Position numbers and translations under genes: made by a program | Notes under the pieces: generated by a model | The model's database searches: none | The model's input: only the letters and a program-made list of their open reading frames with translations | What the model was told of the DNA's origin: nothing | Source of the DNA: Aquilonibacter sp963703325 | GTDB taxonomy: Bacteria; Vulcanimicrobiota; Vulcanimicrobiia; Vulcanimicrobiales; Vulcanimicrobiaceae | Assembly (NCBI GenBank): GCA_963703325.1 | Contig: OY969805.1 | Span: forward strand, 930,001 to 994,000 | DNA length: 64,000 nt | Direction of reading: 5' to 3' | Part shown: in pieces, positions 41,497-50,664 of the stretch | Layout: every line of letters begins with the position of its first letter | Numbering within the stretch: position 1 is the first letter of the stretch

Positions 41497-42756
41497 TCAC
41501 GCGAAGGCGGGCTCCAATCGCGGATGGCGCGCGATCGCGAGCACGATCGTACTGGCAATGAGGCACAGCACGCCGCTGGTAATAAAAGCTTGATCGTAGG
41601 TTCCCATCAGCGTGCGCGCCCACCCGGCACCCAATGCAACCGCGCCGGCACCGAGTTGGTGCGATGCGGCGATCCAACCGAAAACCACCGGCGCGCGTTC
41701 ACGTCCGAATGCAGCCGTCGTCAACCGCAACGTCGGCGGCACCGTCGCGATCCAATCGAGCCCGTAGAAAACGGCGAATGCCGGCAACCCGATGGCCCCG
41801 ATACCAAAGGCGTACGGTAAGAAGATGAGCGAGAGGCCGCGCAAGCCGTAGTACCAGAAGAGCAGCCAGCGCGGATCGAAGCGATCCGAGAGCCAACCCG
41901 ACGCCGTGGTGCCGAGCAGATCGAAGACTCCCATGGCCGCGAGCAGTCCTGCGGCGCGGGTTTCCGGAATTCCGTGATCGCCGCACGCCGGAACCAAGTG
42001 CGTGCCGATCAATCCGTTCGTGCTTGCCCCGCAGATGAAGAACGAACCGGCGAGCAGCCAGAACGTTCGCGTGCGCGACGCACTGCGCAGCACGGTGAAC
42101 GCTTCGGCGAGCGGATTGCGCTTATGCACCGGAGCCGGCTCGATCGTATCACCGCCCCACGGGGGGATGCCTACGTCGACCGGCCGTTCGCGTAGGAAGA
42201 ACCACGCAAACGGAATGAGCGCCAGAGCAATCACCGCCAGCACGATGGCGGAGTTGCGCCAGCCGCCATGATCGATCAGCACACCGAACATCGGTAAGAA
42301 GACAAGCTGGCCGGTTGCGTTGCCCGCGCTGAACACGCCGATCACGAGGCCGCGCTGCGTGACGAACCAGCGATTCGCCATCGTCGCGCCCATCGCAAGC
42401 GCGAGCGCGCCGACGCCGATGCCCGCCGCGGCCGCCCACAGCAGCAGCTGCCACGCCGCATCGATTCGGGTAAGCGCAAACATCGCCGCAGCGAGCAACG
42501 AGATGGCTACAACCGCGGTCTTGCGCACGCCGTAGCGTTCCATCGCAGCCGCCGCAAACGGTCCGGTGAGACCGTAGAGCGCGATTTGCAGTGCGAGCGC
42601 ATTCGAAATGATGCCGTCGCTCCAGCCGAATTCATTTTCGAACGGGCGCACGTACATCGTGGGCACGGAACGAACCCCGGCCGCCGCGACCAAGAGAATA
42701 AAGGTCACCGCCGCTATGAGTAACGGGTAGTACCGCTTTACCGAGGCCATTGCCAT
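41497..42756 (-). CDS. MFS transporter (OFA/monocarboxylate-like)
   Basis: The 419-residue protein is a 12-helix major facilitator with motif A-like MERYGVRKTA, the segment AMGATMANRWFVTQRGLVIG (typical of OFA/monocarboxylate porters), and SGWLSDRFDPRWLL in the second half. It probably moves an organic anion. It is the first gene of the minus-strand operon with the FUSC, RibD and lipid-kinase genes, and divergent from a DHA2 pump gene 110 bp away. Confidence 0.88.
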   Translation of the reverse strand: MAMASVKRYYPLLIAAVTFILLVAAAGVRSVPTMYVRPFENEFGWSDGIISNALALQIALYGLTGPFAAAAMERYGVRKTAVVAISLLAAAMFALTRIDAAWQLLLWAAAAGIGVGALALAMGATMANRWFVTQRGLVIGVFSAGNATGQLVFLPMFGVLIDHGGWRNSAIVLAVIALALIPFAWFFLRERPVDVGIPPWGGDTIEPAPVHKRNPLAEAFTVLRSASRTRTFWLLAGSFFICGASTNGLIGTHLVPACGDHGIPETRAAGLLAAMGVFDLLGTTASGWLSDRFDPRWLLFWYYGLRGLSLIFLPYAFGIGAIGLPAFAVFYGLDWIATVPPTLRLTTAAFGRERAPVVFGWIAASHQLGAGAVALGAGWARTLMGTYDQAFITSGVLCLIASTIVLAIARHPRLEPAFA

Positions 42757-42767
42757 CCTATGAAAAC

Positions 42768-42797
42768 TTGACGCGAGTAATCCTACTGCTGTATAAC
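42768..42797 (+). promoter_or_regulatory. Promoter of the DHA2 pump gene
   Basis: TTGACG (42768-42773) and TATAAC (42792-42797) are 18 bp apart in the gap between the divergent MFS genes. The leader to the ATG at 42867 would be about 60 nt. No clear operator palindrome is visible. Confidence 0.5.
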
Positions 42798-42866
42798 CAG
42801 ATTCTTATGAAATAGCTGCACGAGCCCTTCACCGCGCGCCCTTCCCCTCTGCGCCTTGGAGCTTCC

Positions 42867-44276
42867 ATGACATCGGCTATTTCTTCACAGCGTGACACCC
42901 GCTGGACATCCCTCTATGTGCTCTGCATCGGCATGTTGATGATCGTGCTCGACATTACCGTCGCGAACGTCGCTCTGCCGTCGATTCAGCGTGACCTGGG
43001 CTTCTCGCAATCCGAACTCGCCTGGGTGATCAACGCGTATCTCATCGGGTTCGCCGGCCTGCTGCTGCTCTCGGGCCGCTTAGGCGATCTGTTCGGCGGC
43101 AAACGCATTTTCGTCATTGGGCTCGGCCTGTTCACGGCATCGTCGCTGCTCTGCGGGATTGCGTGGAGCGCGCCTGTCCTCGTCGCCGCCCGCTTTGCGC
43201 AAGGCGTCGGCGGTGCGATGGCCTCAGCGGTGATTCTGGCGATGATCGTGACTGCGTTCCCCGAACCGGGCGAACGCACGCGCGCAATCGGCGTGTTCAG
43301 CTTCACCGCATCGGCCGGCGGTTCGGTCGGATTGTTGCTGGGCGGCGCGATCACGCAAACGTTCGGTTGGCACTGGGCGTTTTTGGTAAACGTGCCGATT
43401 GGGATCATCACGATCGTACTTGGGCAACGTGTCATCGTCGCTCCGCCGGGCATCGGTTGGCGAAACGGCGCCGATGTGATCGGCGCGGTGACGATCACCG
43501 CCTCGCTGATGCTCGGCGTCTACGCCGTCGTCCAAGTGCCGATCGTTGGAATCGCATCGCCGCCGGTGCTTATCTGCGGCGCGCTCTCGCTCGTGCTCCT
43601 CGCTGCTTTTCTCGCGCGACAGCTATCGGCGACCAAGCCACTCGTTCCGCTGCGGCTGTTCTGCTCGCGCAACGTAGCCGGCGCAAACGTGTTGCAGATG
43701 CTGCTCAGCGCCGGGCTATTCGGGTTCTTCTTTCTCGATGCACTGCTCTTGCGGCGCACGCTGAACTACAGCGCCTTCGAGACGGGCGTCGCCTTTCTTC
43801 CACTCACGATCACGAGCGGTGCGCTCTCGCTCGGATGGGCGGAGCGTTTGGTCACGACATTTGGCGCTCGTCGCGTCCTCATCGGCGGAAGTGCTCTCGC
43901 GTTTTTCGGGCTGCTTGCGCTCACGCTCGCGCCGTCCGACGCAAACTACCTTGCGTCCACATTCCCGGCGATGGTGCTTATCGGAGTCGGCATGGGCACC
44001 GCGTTCCCGCCGTTGATGCTCTTCGCGATGTCCGGCACCACGGAAGCCGATGCCGGCGTTGCATCCGGCGTGCTCGCAACCTCGTCCGAGGGCGGCGCCG
44101 CGGTTGGACTCGCCGTTCTCGCAACGATCGCTTCGATCGGCGGCTTTCGTGCGGCGTTTGCCGCGGCCACCGCGTGCATCGCCCTGGCGATTCTGGTTGC
44201 GGCCGGCGTGCTCGAACGCGACGACCTCTCAGGTGTGGTAGATGACAAACGCAGTAATGAGCCCGAGAGCGCATAG
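42867..44276 (+). CDS. DHA2-family MFS drug exporter
   Basis: The 469-residue, 14-helix transporter carries LDITVANVALPSIQRDLG (motif D1), GRLGDLFGGKRIF (motif A) and GGSVGLLLGGAITQTFGWHW (motif C). It is about 30% shorter in loops than EmrB and probably works as a proton antiporter. TTGGAG lies 6-7 nt before the ATG. Its last 48 bp overlap the end of the convergent DUF202 gene. Confidence 0.9.
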   Translation: MTSAISSQRDTRWTSLYVLCIGMLMIVLDITVANVALPSIQRDLGFSQSELAWVINAYLIGFAGLLLLSGRLGDLFGGKRIFVIGLGLFTASSLLCGIAWSAPVLVAARFAQGVGGAMASAVILAMIVTAFPEPGERTRAIGVFSFTASAGGSVGLLLGGAITQTFGWHWAFLVNVPIGIITIVLGQRVIVAPPGIGWRNGADVIGAVTITASLMLGVYAVVQVPIVGIASPPVLICGALSLVLLAAFLARQLSATKPLVPLRLFCSRNVAGANVLQMLLSAGLFGFFFLDALLLRRTLNYSAFETGVAFLPLTITSGALSLGWAERLVTTFGARRVLIGGSALAFFGLLALTLAPSDANYLASTFPAMVLIGVGMGTAFPPLMLFAMSGTTEADAGVASGVLATSSEGGAAVGLAVLATIASIGGFRAAFAAATACIALAILVAAGVLERDDLSGVVDDKRSNEPESA

Positions 44277-44585
44277 CACGATAACGGCGATAGCGGCCGC
44301 CCGAACCGAGAGCGTCACCTCTCGCCCTTGTGCGAGCGCTCGCGCGACGACGGCGTAGCGATAGCCCCCGAAGAGCGCGAACGCGATGCCCACGCCGATC
44401 ATCAGCACCCCGAGCGGCGCCGACACGTTTGCGGTGGCCTCGTGCATGCCGGTGGTCGCCGCGAGTTCGCGCACGAAAAGCCCGAAGCGCGCAACGACGA
44501 AGCCGAAGCCGATGCAGGCAAGCGCAGTTCGAAGGTACGCAAGAAACGTACGCTCGTTGGCAAGTTGGTCCGTTACGTTCGCCAC
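44229..44585 (-). CDS. DUF202 membrane protein
   Basis: The 118-residue protein matches DUF202/YidH: LANERTFLAYLRTALACIGF at the start, then three membrane helices ending VIVLCALGLITAFVIYHT. Function is unknown. The GTG at 44585 shares one base with the stop of the upstream Asp-box gene; a frame further 5' reads only through that gene. It is convergent with, and overlaps, the DHA2 pump gene. Confidence 0.82.
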   Translation of the reverse strand: MANVTDQLANERTFLAYLRTALACIGFGFVVARFGLFVRELAATTGMHEATANVSAPLGVLMIGVGIAFALFGGYRYAVVARALAQGREVTLSVRAAAIAVIVLCALGLITAFVIYHT

Positions 44586-47500
44586 TAGATCGGCAGCGGC
44601 TTCGGTTTCGAGACATCTCCTGGTAGCGTTTGAATGTAGGCGTTGAACGCGCGCGCGTCGGTCGCCCATTCCGCATTCATCCGTCGTTCCGAATCCAGCA
44701 CCGCCGGCGTGATCAACCCGGCGCCGGCCACGCTCATCAAATCCTCGCGCAGCTTACCCGAGCGTTGAACGAAGTCTTCAAAGCCCTGATAGTTTGCGGT
44801 GAGTTGATCTTGCATGTTTTGGAGTGCTTGCAGTCCCACCGTATCGTTCTTCTTCGTGAGCGCGGCACGCACGTCGTCGAGGCTATTGAGCGCCACGTCG
44901 AGTTGCGAGAGCTTGGCGAAGACGCGGTTCGAGAACTCGTACGAAGCGACCAGTTCCGCTTGCGTGAAATGCGTTGCTGGATCGGCTTTGACCACGAAGG
45001 TTCCGCTGAACGTCTTTCCGTCGACGGTCATGCGATACCCATAGGTTCCCGGAGGCACCGACGCGCCCGCGTCGGGACCCTTGAAGAACTTGCCGGCGCC
45101 GTTCCATTTCACCGGCCCGTCGACGGCATAACCCCAGGTAAATGATTGCAGGCCCGCGCCGTTAGGAATCACCGGCTTCGGCTTGCTACTGGCTGACGGC
45201 GGCGCGAACGGCGATGGTTCGCGATTACCTTGCAGCGTTCGAATCACGCGTCCGTGGTCGAGAATCTGCAGGACCGGTGCTTTCGCACCCGGCGTCGGCT
45301 GATAGTACCAGAAGATCGCGCCGTAGTCCGGGTTTCTCGCACCGTAGTCGGTATAGATCCCCTCGTCGTTGCCGTGGAGATTATATTGATACGACACGCG
45401 CGGGCCGATGACAAACGGCTGTGCGGGCGCGGAACACGCCTCCATCTGCAGCGGGCGCAAGTCGTCCATCACATAGAGTGCGCGGCCGTGGGTTGCGACG
45501 ACCATGTCATCCCAGGTCGACTGGTAGCGAATGTCGCGAACTGCGGCCGTCGGCAGATTGTTCTTGAAGTCGTGCCACGATGTACCGGCGTCGCACGAGA
45601 TGAACATGCCGGTCTCGGTTCCGGCGTAGACGATATTCGCGTTGTGAAGATCCTGACGAACCGAACGCGCGTACCAGGTGCCCGACGGCAGATTCTTTCC
45701 GATGTTGCTCCAGGTCTTTCCAAAGTCGTGCGTCACCAGCACGTACGGCGTGTAGTCGCCCATCAGATGGCGATCGATGCTCACGAACGCGGTGCCGTCG
45801 GCGGTCGTCGAGGGCGCGACGGTCTCCGCCTCGCCATGATCCGGTACGCCAGGCGGCGTGACGTTCTTCCAGTGCAATCCGCCATCGAGCGTGTATTGCA
45901 CTTGCCCGTCGTCGGTGCCGGCCCAGATCTCGCCTTTGCGCAGGCTCGAGCCTTCGATATCCAGGATCGTGTTGTAATTCTCAGCGCTCGAGACGTCGTG
46001 GGTAATCGGTCCACCGGGCGGCGCCTGATGCGCCTTCTCATTGAGCGTCAGGTCCGGACTGATGACGCTCCAATGACGTCCTCGATCCTTCGTTTGAAAG
46101 ATCACGTTGCCGCCGAGCCAGGCGACATGCCCATCCCACGGCGCGAACGCAATCGGCGAGTCCCAATTGAAACGATATTTCGCCGTGCGCAGATCGAACT
46201 GTTCGCCGGTCAATGGGATGTATGGCAGCGCCAGGTATTCGTCGTTATTCGTCTTGTCATAGACGATCACAAATCCGCCTTGCGCATCGGACCAAAAGAT
46301 ATTCGGATCGAGCGGATCGGGAACGGCCCATTCGCCGTCGCCGCCGTTGACGTTGATCCAGTCCTTGTTTTGAATTCCCGACGGATCGAGCGAATTGCTC
46401 GGCCCGCACCACGCGTTGTTGTCTTGCCAGCCGCCGCAAATCCAGTACGGGTTGCCGGTTGCACCGACGCCGACGTGATAGACTTGACCGATCGGCAAAT
46501 TTCGATCGAAGAACCACGACGCGCCGCCGTCGAGCGAACGCCCGACGCCGCCGTCTTCGGCAACGATGATACGCTTGGGATCGTTGGGAGCAATCCACAT
46601 GCCGTGGAAATCGCCGTGCGGCCCATTGAGCAACGGCCGGAATGTTTTGCCACCGTCACGCGACGACACGAGCACGACGGAAATCCCGAAGAGGTGATCG
46701 GGATTACTCGGATCGACCGCGAGATGCGAGAAGTAGAACGGCCGCTGGTTCACCAACGACTCGCTGCTCACCAGCGTCCAATTGGCGCCCGCGTCATCGG
46801 AGCGCCAGAGCACGCCCTTCGACGCTTCGATCGTTGCGTAGACGCGCTTGGGATTGCTTGGCGCCACCGCGAGACCAATGCGTCCGATCGTGCCGTCGGG
46901 CAGACCGTGCCCCGTGAGTTGCTTCCAGGTCTTCCCGCCGTCGGTTGATTTGTAGAGCCCATCGTCGGGACCGCCGCTTTCCGTCGTCCACGGTCGACGC
47001 TGGAAATGCCACATGCCCGCATAGACGATGTTTGGATTACTTGGATCCATGGCGAGATCCGACGCGCCGCTTTGATTGCCCACGTACAACGTCTTCGTCC
47101 ACGTCTTGCCGCCGTCGTCGGTAACGTAGACGCCGCGATCTTCACTCGGTGCGAACGTATCGCCGAGCGCGGCGACCAGCACGTGATTGGGATTCTTTGG
47201 ATCCACGAGCAAACGCGTGATCGTTCGCGTCTTCTCGAGTCCCATCGCGGTCCAATCCTTGCCGCCGTTTGTCGACTTGTACACGCCGGCGCCGGGAATG
47301 ACGTCATTACGCGGATTGCCTTCACCGGTTGCGACCCACACGGTCTCGTCATTGGTCGGATCGATCACCACGTCGCCGATCGACGCGACCGGCTCTTTTC
47401 CGAAGACGTCGTTCCACGTCTCGCCGCCGTCGGTGCTCTTCCACACCCCGCCGCCCGCCGCAGCGACGTAGTAGAGGTTCGGGTTCTTGGCCGAGCCGGC

Positions 47501-47659
47501 GACGTTGGCGGCACGGCCGCCCGGGAGCGCCGGGCCGATCTCACGCCACTGCATACTTTGGTAGATGGGTTTGGCGGTCGGAACCGGGGAGGGCGTCGCC
47601 GACGGGGACGCCGAGGGCGCGGCGGCAGCAAGCAGCGCCGCGAGCAGAATCGCAATCAT
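44585..47659 (-). CDS. Large secreted Asp-box (sortilin/BNR-like) protein
   Basis: The 1024-residue protein has a signal peptide (MIAILLAALLAAAAPSAS), a Pro/Ser linker, and beta-propeller domains with about eleven Asp boxes, for example STDGGETW, STNGGKDW, TDDGGKTW, STDGGKTW, SRDGGKTF, TLDGGLHW and THDFGKTW. It resembles the sortilin/VPS10-like family of glycosyl-hydrolase-type propellers that often carry no proven enzyme activity. The last 250 residues form an Ig-like part and a helical tail. It is exported and probably acts at the cell surface. Confidence 0.9.
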   Translation of the reverse strand: MIAILLAALLAAAAPSASPSATPSPVPTAKPIYQSMQWREIGPALPGGRAANVAGSAKNPNLYYVAAAGGGVWKSTDGGETWNDVFGKEPVASIGDVVIDPTNDETVWVATGEGNPRNDVIPGAGVYKSTNGGKDWTAMGLEKTRTITRLLVDPKNPNHVLVAALGDTFAPSEDRGVYVTDDGGKTWTKTLYVGNQSGASDLAMDPSNPNIVYAGMWHFQRRPWTTESGGPDDGLYKSTDGGKTWKQLTGHGLPDGTIGRIGLAVAPSNPKRVYATIEASKGVLWRSDDAGANWTLVSSESLVNQRPFYFSHLAVDPSNPDHLFGISVVLVSSRDGGKTFRPLLNGPHGDFHGMWIAPNDPKRIIVAEDGGVGRSLDGGASWFFDRNLPIGQVYHVGVGATGNPYWICGGWQDNNAWCGPSNSLDPSGIQNKDWINVNGGDGEWAVPDPLDPNIFWSDAQGGFVIVYDKTNNDEYLALPYIPLTGEQFDLRTAKYRFNWDSPIAFAPWDGHVAWLGGNVIFQTKDRGRHWSVISPDLTLNEKAHQAPPGGPITHDVSSAENYNTILDIEGSSLRKGEIWAGTDDGQVQYTLDGGLHWKNVTPPGVPDHGEAETVAPSTTADGTAFVSIDRHLMGDYTPYVLVTHDFGKTWSNIGKNLPSGTWYARSVRQDLHNANIVYAGTETGMFISCDAGTSWHDFKNNLPTAAVRDIRYQSTWDDMVVATHGRALYVMDDLRPLQMEACSAPAQPFVIGPRVSYQYNLHGNDEGIYTDYGARNPDYGAIFWYYQPTPGAKAPVLQILDHGRVIRTLQGNREPSPFAPPSASSKPKPVIPNGAGLQSFTWGYAVDGPVKWNGAGKFFKGPDAGASVPPGTYGYRMTVDGKTFSGTFVVKADPATHFTQAELVASYEFSNRVFAKLSQLDVALNSLDDVRAALTKKNDTVGLQALQNMQDQLTANYQGFEDFVQRSGKLREDLMSVAGAGLITPAVLDSERRMNAEWATDARAFNAYIQTLPGDVSKPKPLPI

Positions 47660-47728
47660 GGGAGTCAGAGTACGCGGTGCGACATCAAAAAGTCTTTAGA
47701 TAGGCGAAAACGGGGACGCAAGCCAACG

Positions 47729-48061
47729 CTAGTTCTTGATCGTCACGTCCAGAACGTTCGGCTTGGTCCAGTGCAGCGAACACACGCTGTCGATGTTGAG
47801 CTTGACGCGTGATTCCCACGCCTCACCCTTGGCGGCAGGCCACATCGCGACCTCGCAATACGCCTTTGCGCGCCCTACTCCACTGGGCAGTACTGTCCAG
47901 CTGCCCGACCCAGAGCAGATGTTCTGCCCCTGGCCATTTATATAGCACGGGCCTGAGAGCAGACGGACGGCGGGTGCGACCTGCGGATTCGTACCGTGTA
48001 CGACGAGATAGCCGTAGGTGAGAGCGGCAAAAAGAAGATGCATGTAATTATTGAGCCTCAT
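47729..48061 (-). CDS. Small exported protein of unknown function
   Basis: The 110-residue product has an N-terminal hydrophobic stretch (YMHLLFAALTYGYLVVHG) and a mature part with four or more Cys (PCYINGQGQNIC, AYCEVAMW, DSVCSLHW). It ends VLDVTIKN. No family is recognised. It lies in a cluster of small minus-strand genes (47729-48834). The start may also be the ATG at 48043. Confidence 0.6.
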   Translation of the reverse strand: MRLNNYMHLLFAALTYGYLVVHGTNPQVAPAVRLLSGPCYINGQGQNICSGSGSWTVLPSGVGRAKAYCEVAMWPAAKGEAWESRVKLNIDSVCSLHWTKPNVLDVTIKN

Positions 48062-48381
48062 CGTCTCGAGAAGGGGGAGAGAAATTCGTCTTTAGCGTCA
48101 ACCAGTCTCTCCCGGCTACAGTAGTAGCGGGGCCACATGCGATTCGTGGATCGCAATTGAGCTTCGCATTATTCTTTGCTTGGAAAACTCTGTCTCGACA
48201 GGAGATATGAGGTTGTTGTCCGGTATCCAACATCGAACTCTCGCATGTACCACGCGTATGACTGCCGCACAATGACGAAATAGAAGACTGCGGATAGCGC
48301 GCCAACGAGGGCAAGAAGATACCCAGCGAAGATCAACGTACGGTATCGCTGCTCAGCGTCTCCGAAATGGTGGAGGCGGAA
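48062..48381. other. 320-bp gap between two small secreted-protein genes
   Basis: The only frame of interest is a short membrane-protein-like one on the minus strand (48169-48336, listed separately). A longer frame at 48048-48314 is Ser/Cys-rich and overlaps the next gene, and I do not accept it. No promoter or repeat stands out. Confidence 0.5.
48169..48336 (-). CDS. Possible 55-residue single-span membrane protein
   Basis: From TTG at 48336 the frame reads LIFAGYLLALVGALSAVFYF then VIVRQSYAWYMREFDVGYRT, one convincing membrane helix followed by a polar tail ending SFPSKE. There is no ATG and only a weak ribosome site, and an in-frame stop lies about 50 bp upstream. It could be real or a remnant of a larger membrane protein. 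Confidence 0.3.
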   Translation of the reverse strand: MIFAGYLLALVGALSAVFYFVIVRQSYAWYMREFDVGYRTTTSYLLSRQSFPSKE

Positions 48382-48834
48382 CTACCGATTTTGCGTCGTC
48401 GAGCTAATCGAGTAGTTATGCTTCGATCCGGTGATATCCACAAGCATCAACGTCAAGTCCTTGGCTGGATACGCGATGTGACCGTCGGTTTGAATGTCGC
48501 GTACGGTCGCGCCACCGCAGTGGGCACTGTATGTCATCTGCGCGCGATACCGGATCTGCGGTCCGAAGAAACCTTGGCTGTAGTTCACGTTCGAAATCCA
48601 GTTTGTTCCGGGCGCGACGTATCGAGGGCGGTTGTGTCCCTCGCCTGCGATATGCCATCCGGCCTGCGTATGGTACGACCAGTAAATGGTGACCCAAGCG
48701 CACACGTCAGTGCGATTGAAAATATTGAAACTAACGCTCTTGGCGTCGCTTCCCGACGCTGCGGTCACGCTGGCGGCCAGGGTGAAGAGCAGGGCTGCCG
48801 AGAGCCGGGCAGCACGAAGCATGTTGTCCATCAA
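48382..48834 (-). CDS. Small secreted protein of unknown function
   Basis: The 150-residue protein has a signal peptide (MLRAARLSAALLFTLAASVT) and a mature domain beginning SVSFNIFNRTDVCAWVTIYW, with another Cys in YSAHCGGATV and the ending HNYSISSTTQNR. The beta-rich, Cys-poor pattern and the phrase IFNRTD recall the secreted protein at 9716 (IYNNLN). The function is unknown. It is divergent from the methyltransferase operon promoter at 48871. Confidence 0.65.
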   Translation of the reverse strand: MMDNMLRAARLSAALLFTLAASVTAASGSDAKSVSFNIFNRTDVCAWVTIYWSYHTQAGWHIAGEGHNRPRYVAPGTNWISNVNYSQGFFGPQIRYRAQMTYSAHCGGATVRDIQTDGHIAYPAKDLTLMLVDITGSKHNYSISSTTQNR

Positions 48835-48870
48835 GGGCAGGTTCGAACGAATCCGCCGCTGTCCTCGGAG

Positions 48871-48940
48871 TTGACAAGTGCCGGCGCAAGGAGTACAGTC
48901 ATCGCACGATATTAGTCATGTGACTAAAACGAGTGACTAA
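48871..48940 (+). promoter_or_regulatory. Promoter and repeated operator of the methyltransferase-TetR operon
   Basis: TTGACA (48871-48876) and TACAGT (48894-48899) are 17 bp apart. Just downstream, TTAGTCA-TG-TGACTAA (48912-48927) is a perfect 7-2-7 palindrome and a third TGACTAA half-site lies at 48934-48940. The sites fall about 6-34 bp after the expected start point, where a repressor would block transcription. The TetR encoded by the second gene is the natural candidate. Confidence 0.72.
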
Positions 48941-48964
48941 AGTCCCATTGAGGGAGGGGTTCAT

Positions 48965-50050
48965 ATGGCAGTTCAAGCACCGGCGGCGGTCCGCCAACCC
49001 GACCCGGAGAAGCTCAACGCGTTTGTTGGGAAAATGCTCGGGGATCTCGGCGCGATAGCAAATGCGGCGTTGGTGATCATCGGTGATAAGCTCGGGCTCT
49101 ATCGTGCGCTGCAACAGGGAGAGGCGTTGACCTCGGCCGAGCTTGCCGCGCGCACAAAGACGTCGGAACGCTATGTCCGCGAGTGGCTCGCCGCGCAAGC
49201 CGCCAGCGGTTATGTAGACTACGACGCAGCAACGCAACGATTTTCCATGCCGGCCGAGCAGGGGTTCATGCTCGCCGCCGAAGACAGCCCTCTCAACGTG
49301 ACCGGACTCTTCGAAATGCTGCAATCCATGATCGTTGACGAGCCTGCGATCACCGAGCGTTTCCGCTCGGGCAAAGGCTTCGGTTGGCACGAGCACGACG
49401 ATCGGCTCTTCGAAGGATGCGAACGCTTTTTCCGGCCGGGTTACAACGCCAATCTGGTGAGTGCGTGGATTCCCGCGCTTGATGGCGTCGAGCAAAAGCT
49501 CCGGACGGGCGCGAAGGTTGCCGATATCGGTTGCGGCCTCGGCTCGTCGACGATCATCATGGCGCTCGCGTATCCGAAGTCGACCTTCCACGGGTTCGAT
49601 TACCATGCAAAGTCGATCGACCTCGCCCGTGAACGCGCGCAAAGCGCAGGCGTTTCGGATCGCATCGTCTTCCAGGCCGCGTCGGCAAAAGCGATTCCGC
49701 CCGGCAAGTACGATCTGGTCACCTATTTCGATTGCCTGCACGACATGGGCGATCCGGTCGGTGCAGCCAAGGCCGTTCGCAACGTGCTCGCCGACGACGG
49801 AACTTGGATGCTCGTAGAACCGTTCGCCAACGATCGGCTCGAAGAGAATCTCAATCCCGTCGGTCGAATCTATTACGCCGCCTCGACGATGCTCTGTACA
49901 CCGTCGTCGCTATCGCAAGACGTCGGCTTGGCGCTGGGCGCACAAGCAGGAGAGGCGCGCATTGCTAGCATCGTCAAGGAAGCGGGATTCACGCGATTCC
50001 GGCGCGCAACAGAGACGCACTTCAATATCATCTACGAGGTACGACCCTGA
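48965..50050 (+). CDS. SAM-dependent methyltransferase with N-terminal winged helix
   Basis: The 361-residue protein has a winged-helix N-terminal domain (KLGLYRALQQGEALTSAELA, KTSERYVREWLAAQAASGYV) and a class I methyltransferase domain with VADIGCGLGSSTII (SAM motif I), FHGFDYHAKSIDLARERA (motif II) and YFDCLHDMGDP. This resembles O-methyltransferases of secondary metabolism and a large uncharacterised group. GGAGGGG lies about 5 nt before the ATG. It shares a transcript with the TetR and hydrolase genes. Confidence 0.88.
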   Translation: MAVQAPAAVRQPDPEKLNAFVGKMLGDLGAIANAALVIIGDKLGLYRALQQGEALTSAELAARTKTSERYVREWLAAQAASGYVDYDAATQRFSMPAEQGFMLAAEDSPLNVTGLFEMLQSMIVDEPAITERFRSGKGFGWHEHDDRLFEGCERFFRPGYNANLVSAWIPALDGVEQKLRTGAKVADIGCGLGSSTIIMALAYPKSTFHGFDYHAKSIDLARERAQSAGVSDRIVFQAASAKAIPPGKYDLVTYFDCLHDMGDPVGAAKAVRNVLADDGTWMLVEPFANDRLEENLNPVGRIYYAASTMLCTPSSLSQDVGLALGAQAGEARIASIVKEAGFTRFRRATETHFNIIYEVRP

Positions 50051-50664
50051 ACCGAGAGCGACTCAGTGCGAGTCCTTCGCGTCAGCAAACCGAGCAGGCG
50101 TTCCTCGATGCCGCGGAACGCCTGCTCGTGCGCGAAGGGTATGCGACGATCACTACGCGCAAACTCGCTGCGGAGGCCGGCGCAAATCACGGCTTGGTGC
50201 ATTACTACTTCGGCTCGATGGAGGAACTTCTGATGCAAGTCCTCGATCGGTTCACGGATCGCATTCTCACGCGCCAGCGCGCGATGTATGCGGATCCCGA
50301 TCTGCCATTCATCGAGAAATGGCGCAAAGCGATGCACTATATCGATGTCGATCTCGACTCGGGATATCCAAAGATTTGGTACGAGCTTCAGGCGTTAGCC
50401 TGGAACAAACCGGAATTTCGCGACCGGCTCCTGCACATACACGAGCAATGGGACGCGGTACTCACTGAGGCGATTACGGCAGCGATGCGCGAGTACGGCC
50501 TCGACCGCCGCCGTTATCCGCCCGCAGCCATCGCCGTGCTTGTGCGAACCTTCAACGAGGGCTTGTTGCTCGAGCGTCTCAACGGCTACGACAATGGACA
50601 CCGCGCGCTTCTGAAGATGATCGACAGTATGCTGCAGCGATGGGAACGAGACGGGGCAGGATGA
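50047..50664 (+). CDS. TetR-family regulator with probable CTG start
   Basis: The TetR HTH (FLDAAERLLVREGYATITTR, KLAAEAGANHGLVHYYFGSM) needs the first helix, which lies upstream of the first possible GTG at 50128. The frame back to the methyltransferase stop has no ATG, GTG or TTG in a suitable place, but a CTG at 50047 overlaps that stop (CTGA) and has GAGG 7 nt upstream. I therefore take CTG as the start (205 residues). The C-terminal ligand domain is helical. It probably controls the palindromic sites at 48912-48940. Confidence 0.82.
   Translation: MNRERLSASPSRQQTEQAFLDAAERLLVREGYATITTRKLAAEAGANHGLVHYYFGSMEELLMQVLDRFTDRILTRQRAMYADPDLPFIEKWRKAMHYIDVDLDSGYPKIWYELQALAWNKPEFRDRLLHIHEQWDAVLTEAITAAMREYGLDRRRYPPAAIAVLVRTFNEGLLLERLNGYDNGHRALLKMIDSMLQRWERDGAG

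Noticed and set aside
45230..46948. A 572-codon open frame on the plus strand
   Set aside because: It is antisense to the Asp-box protein gene, whose repeats and signal peptide are unmistakable; the frame is rich in Arg/His/Asp and has no domain. High GC keeps such shadow frames open.
48048..48314. An 88-codon minus-strand frame
   Set aside because: It overlaps the neighbouring small gene, lacks a ribosome site and is Ser/Cys-rich without a signal peptide; another frame in the gap encodes a better membrane helix.
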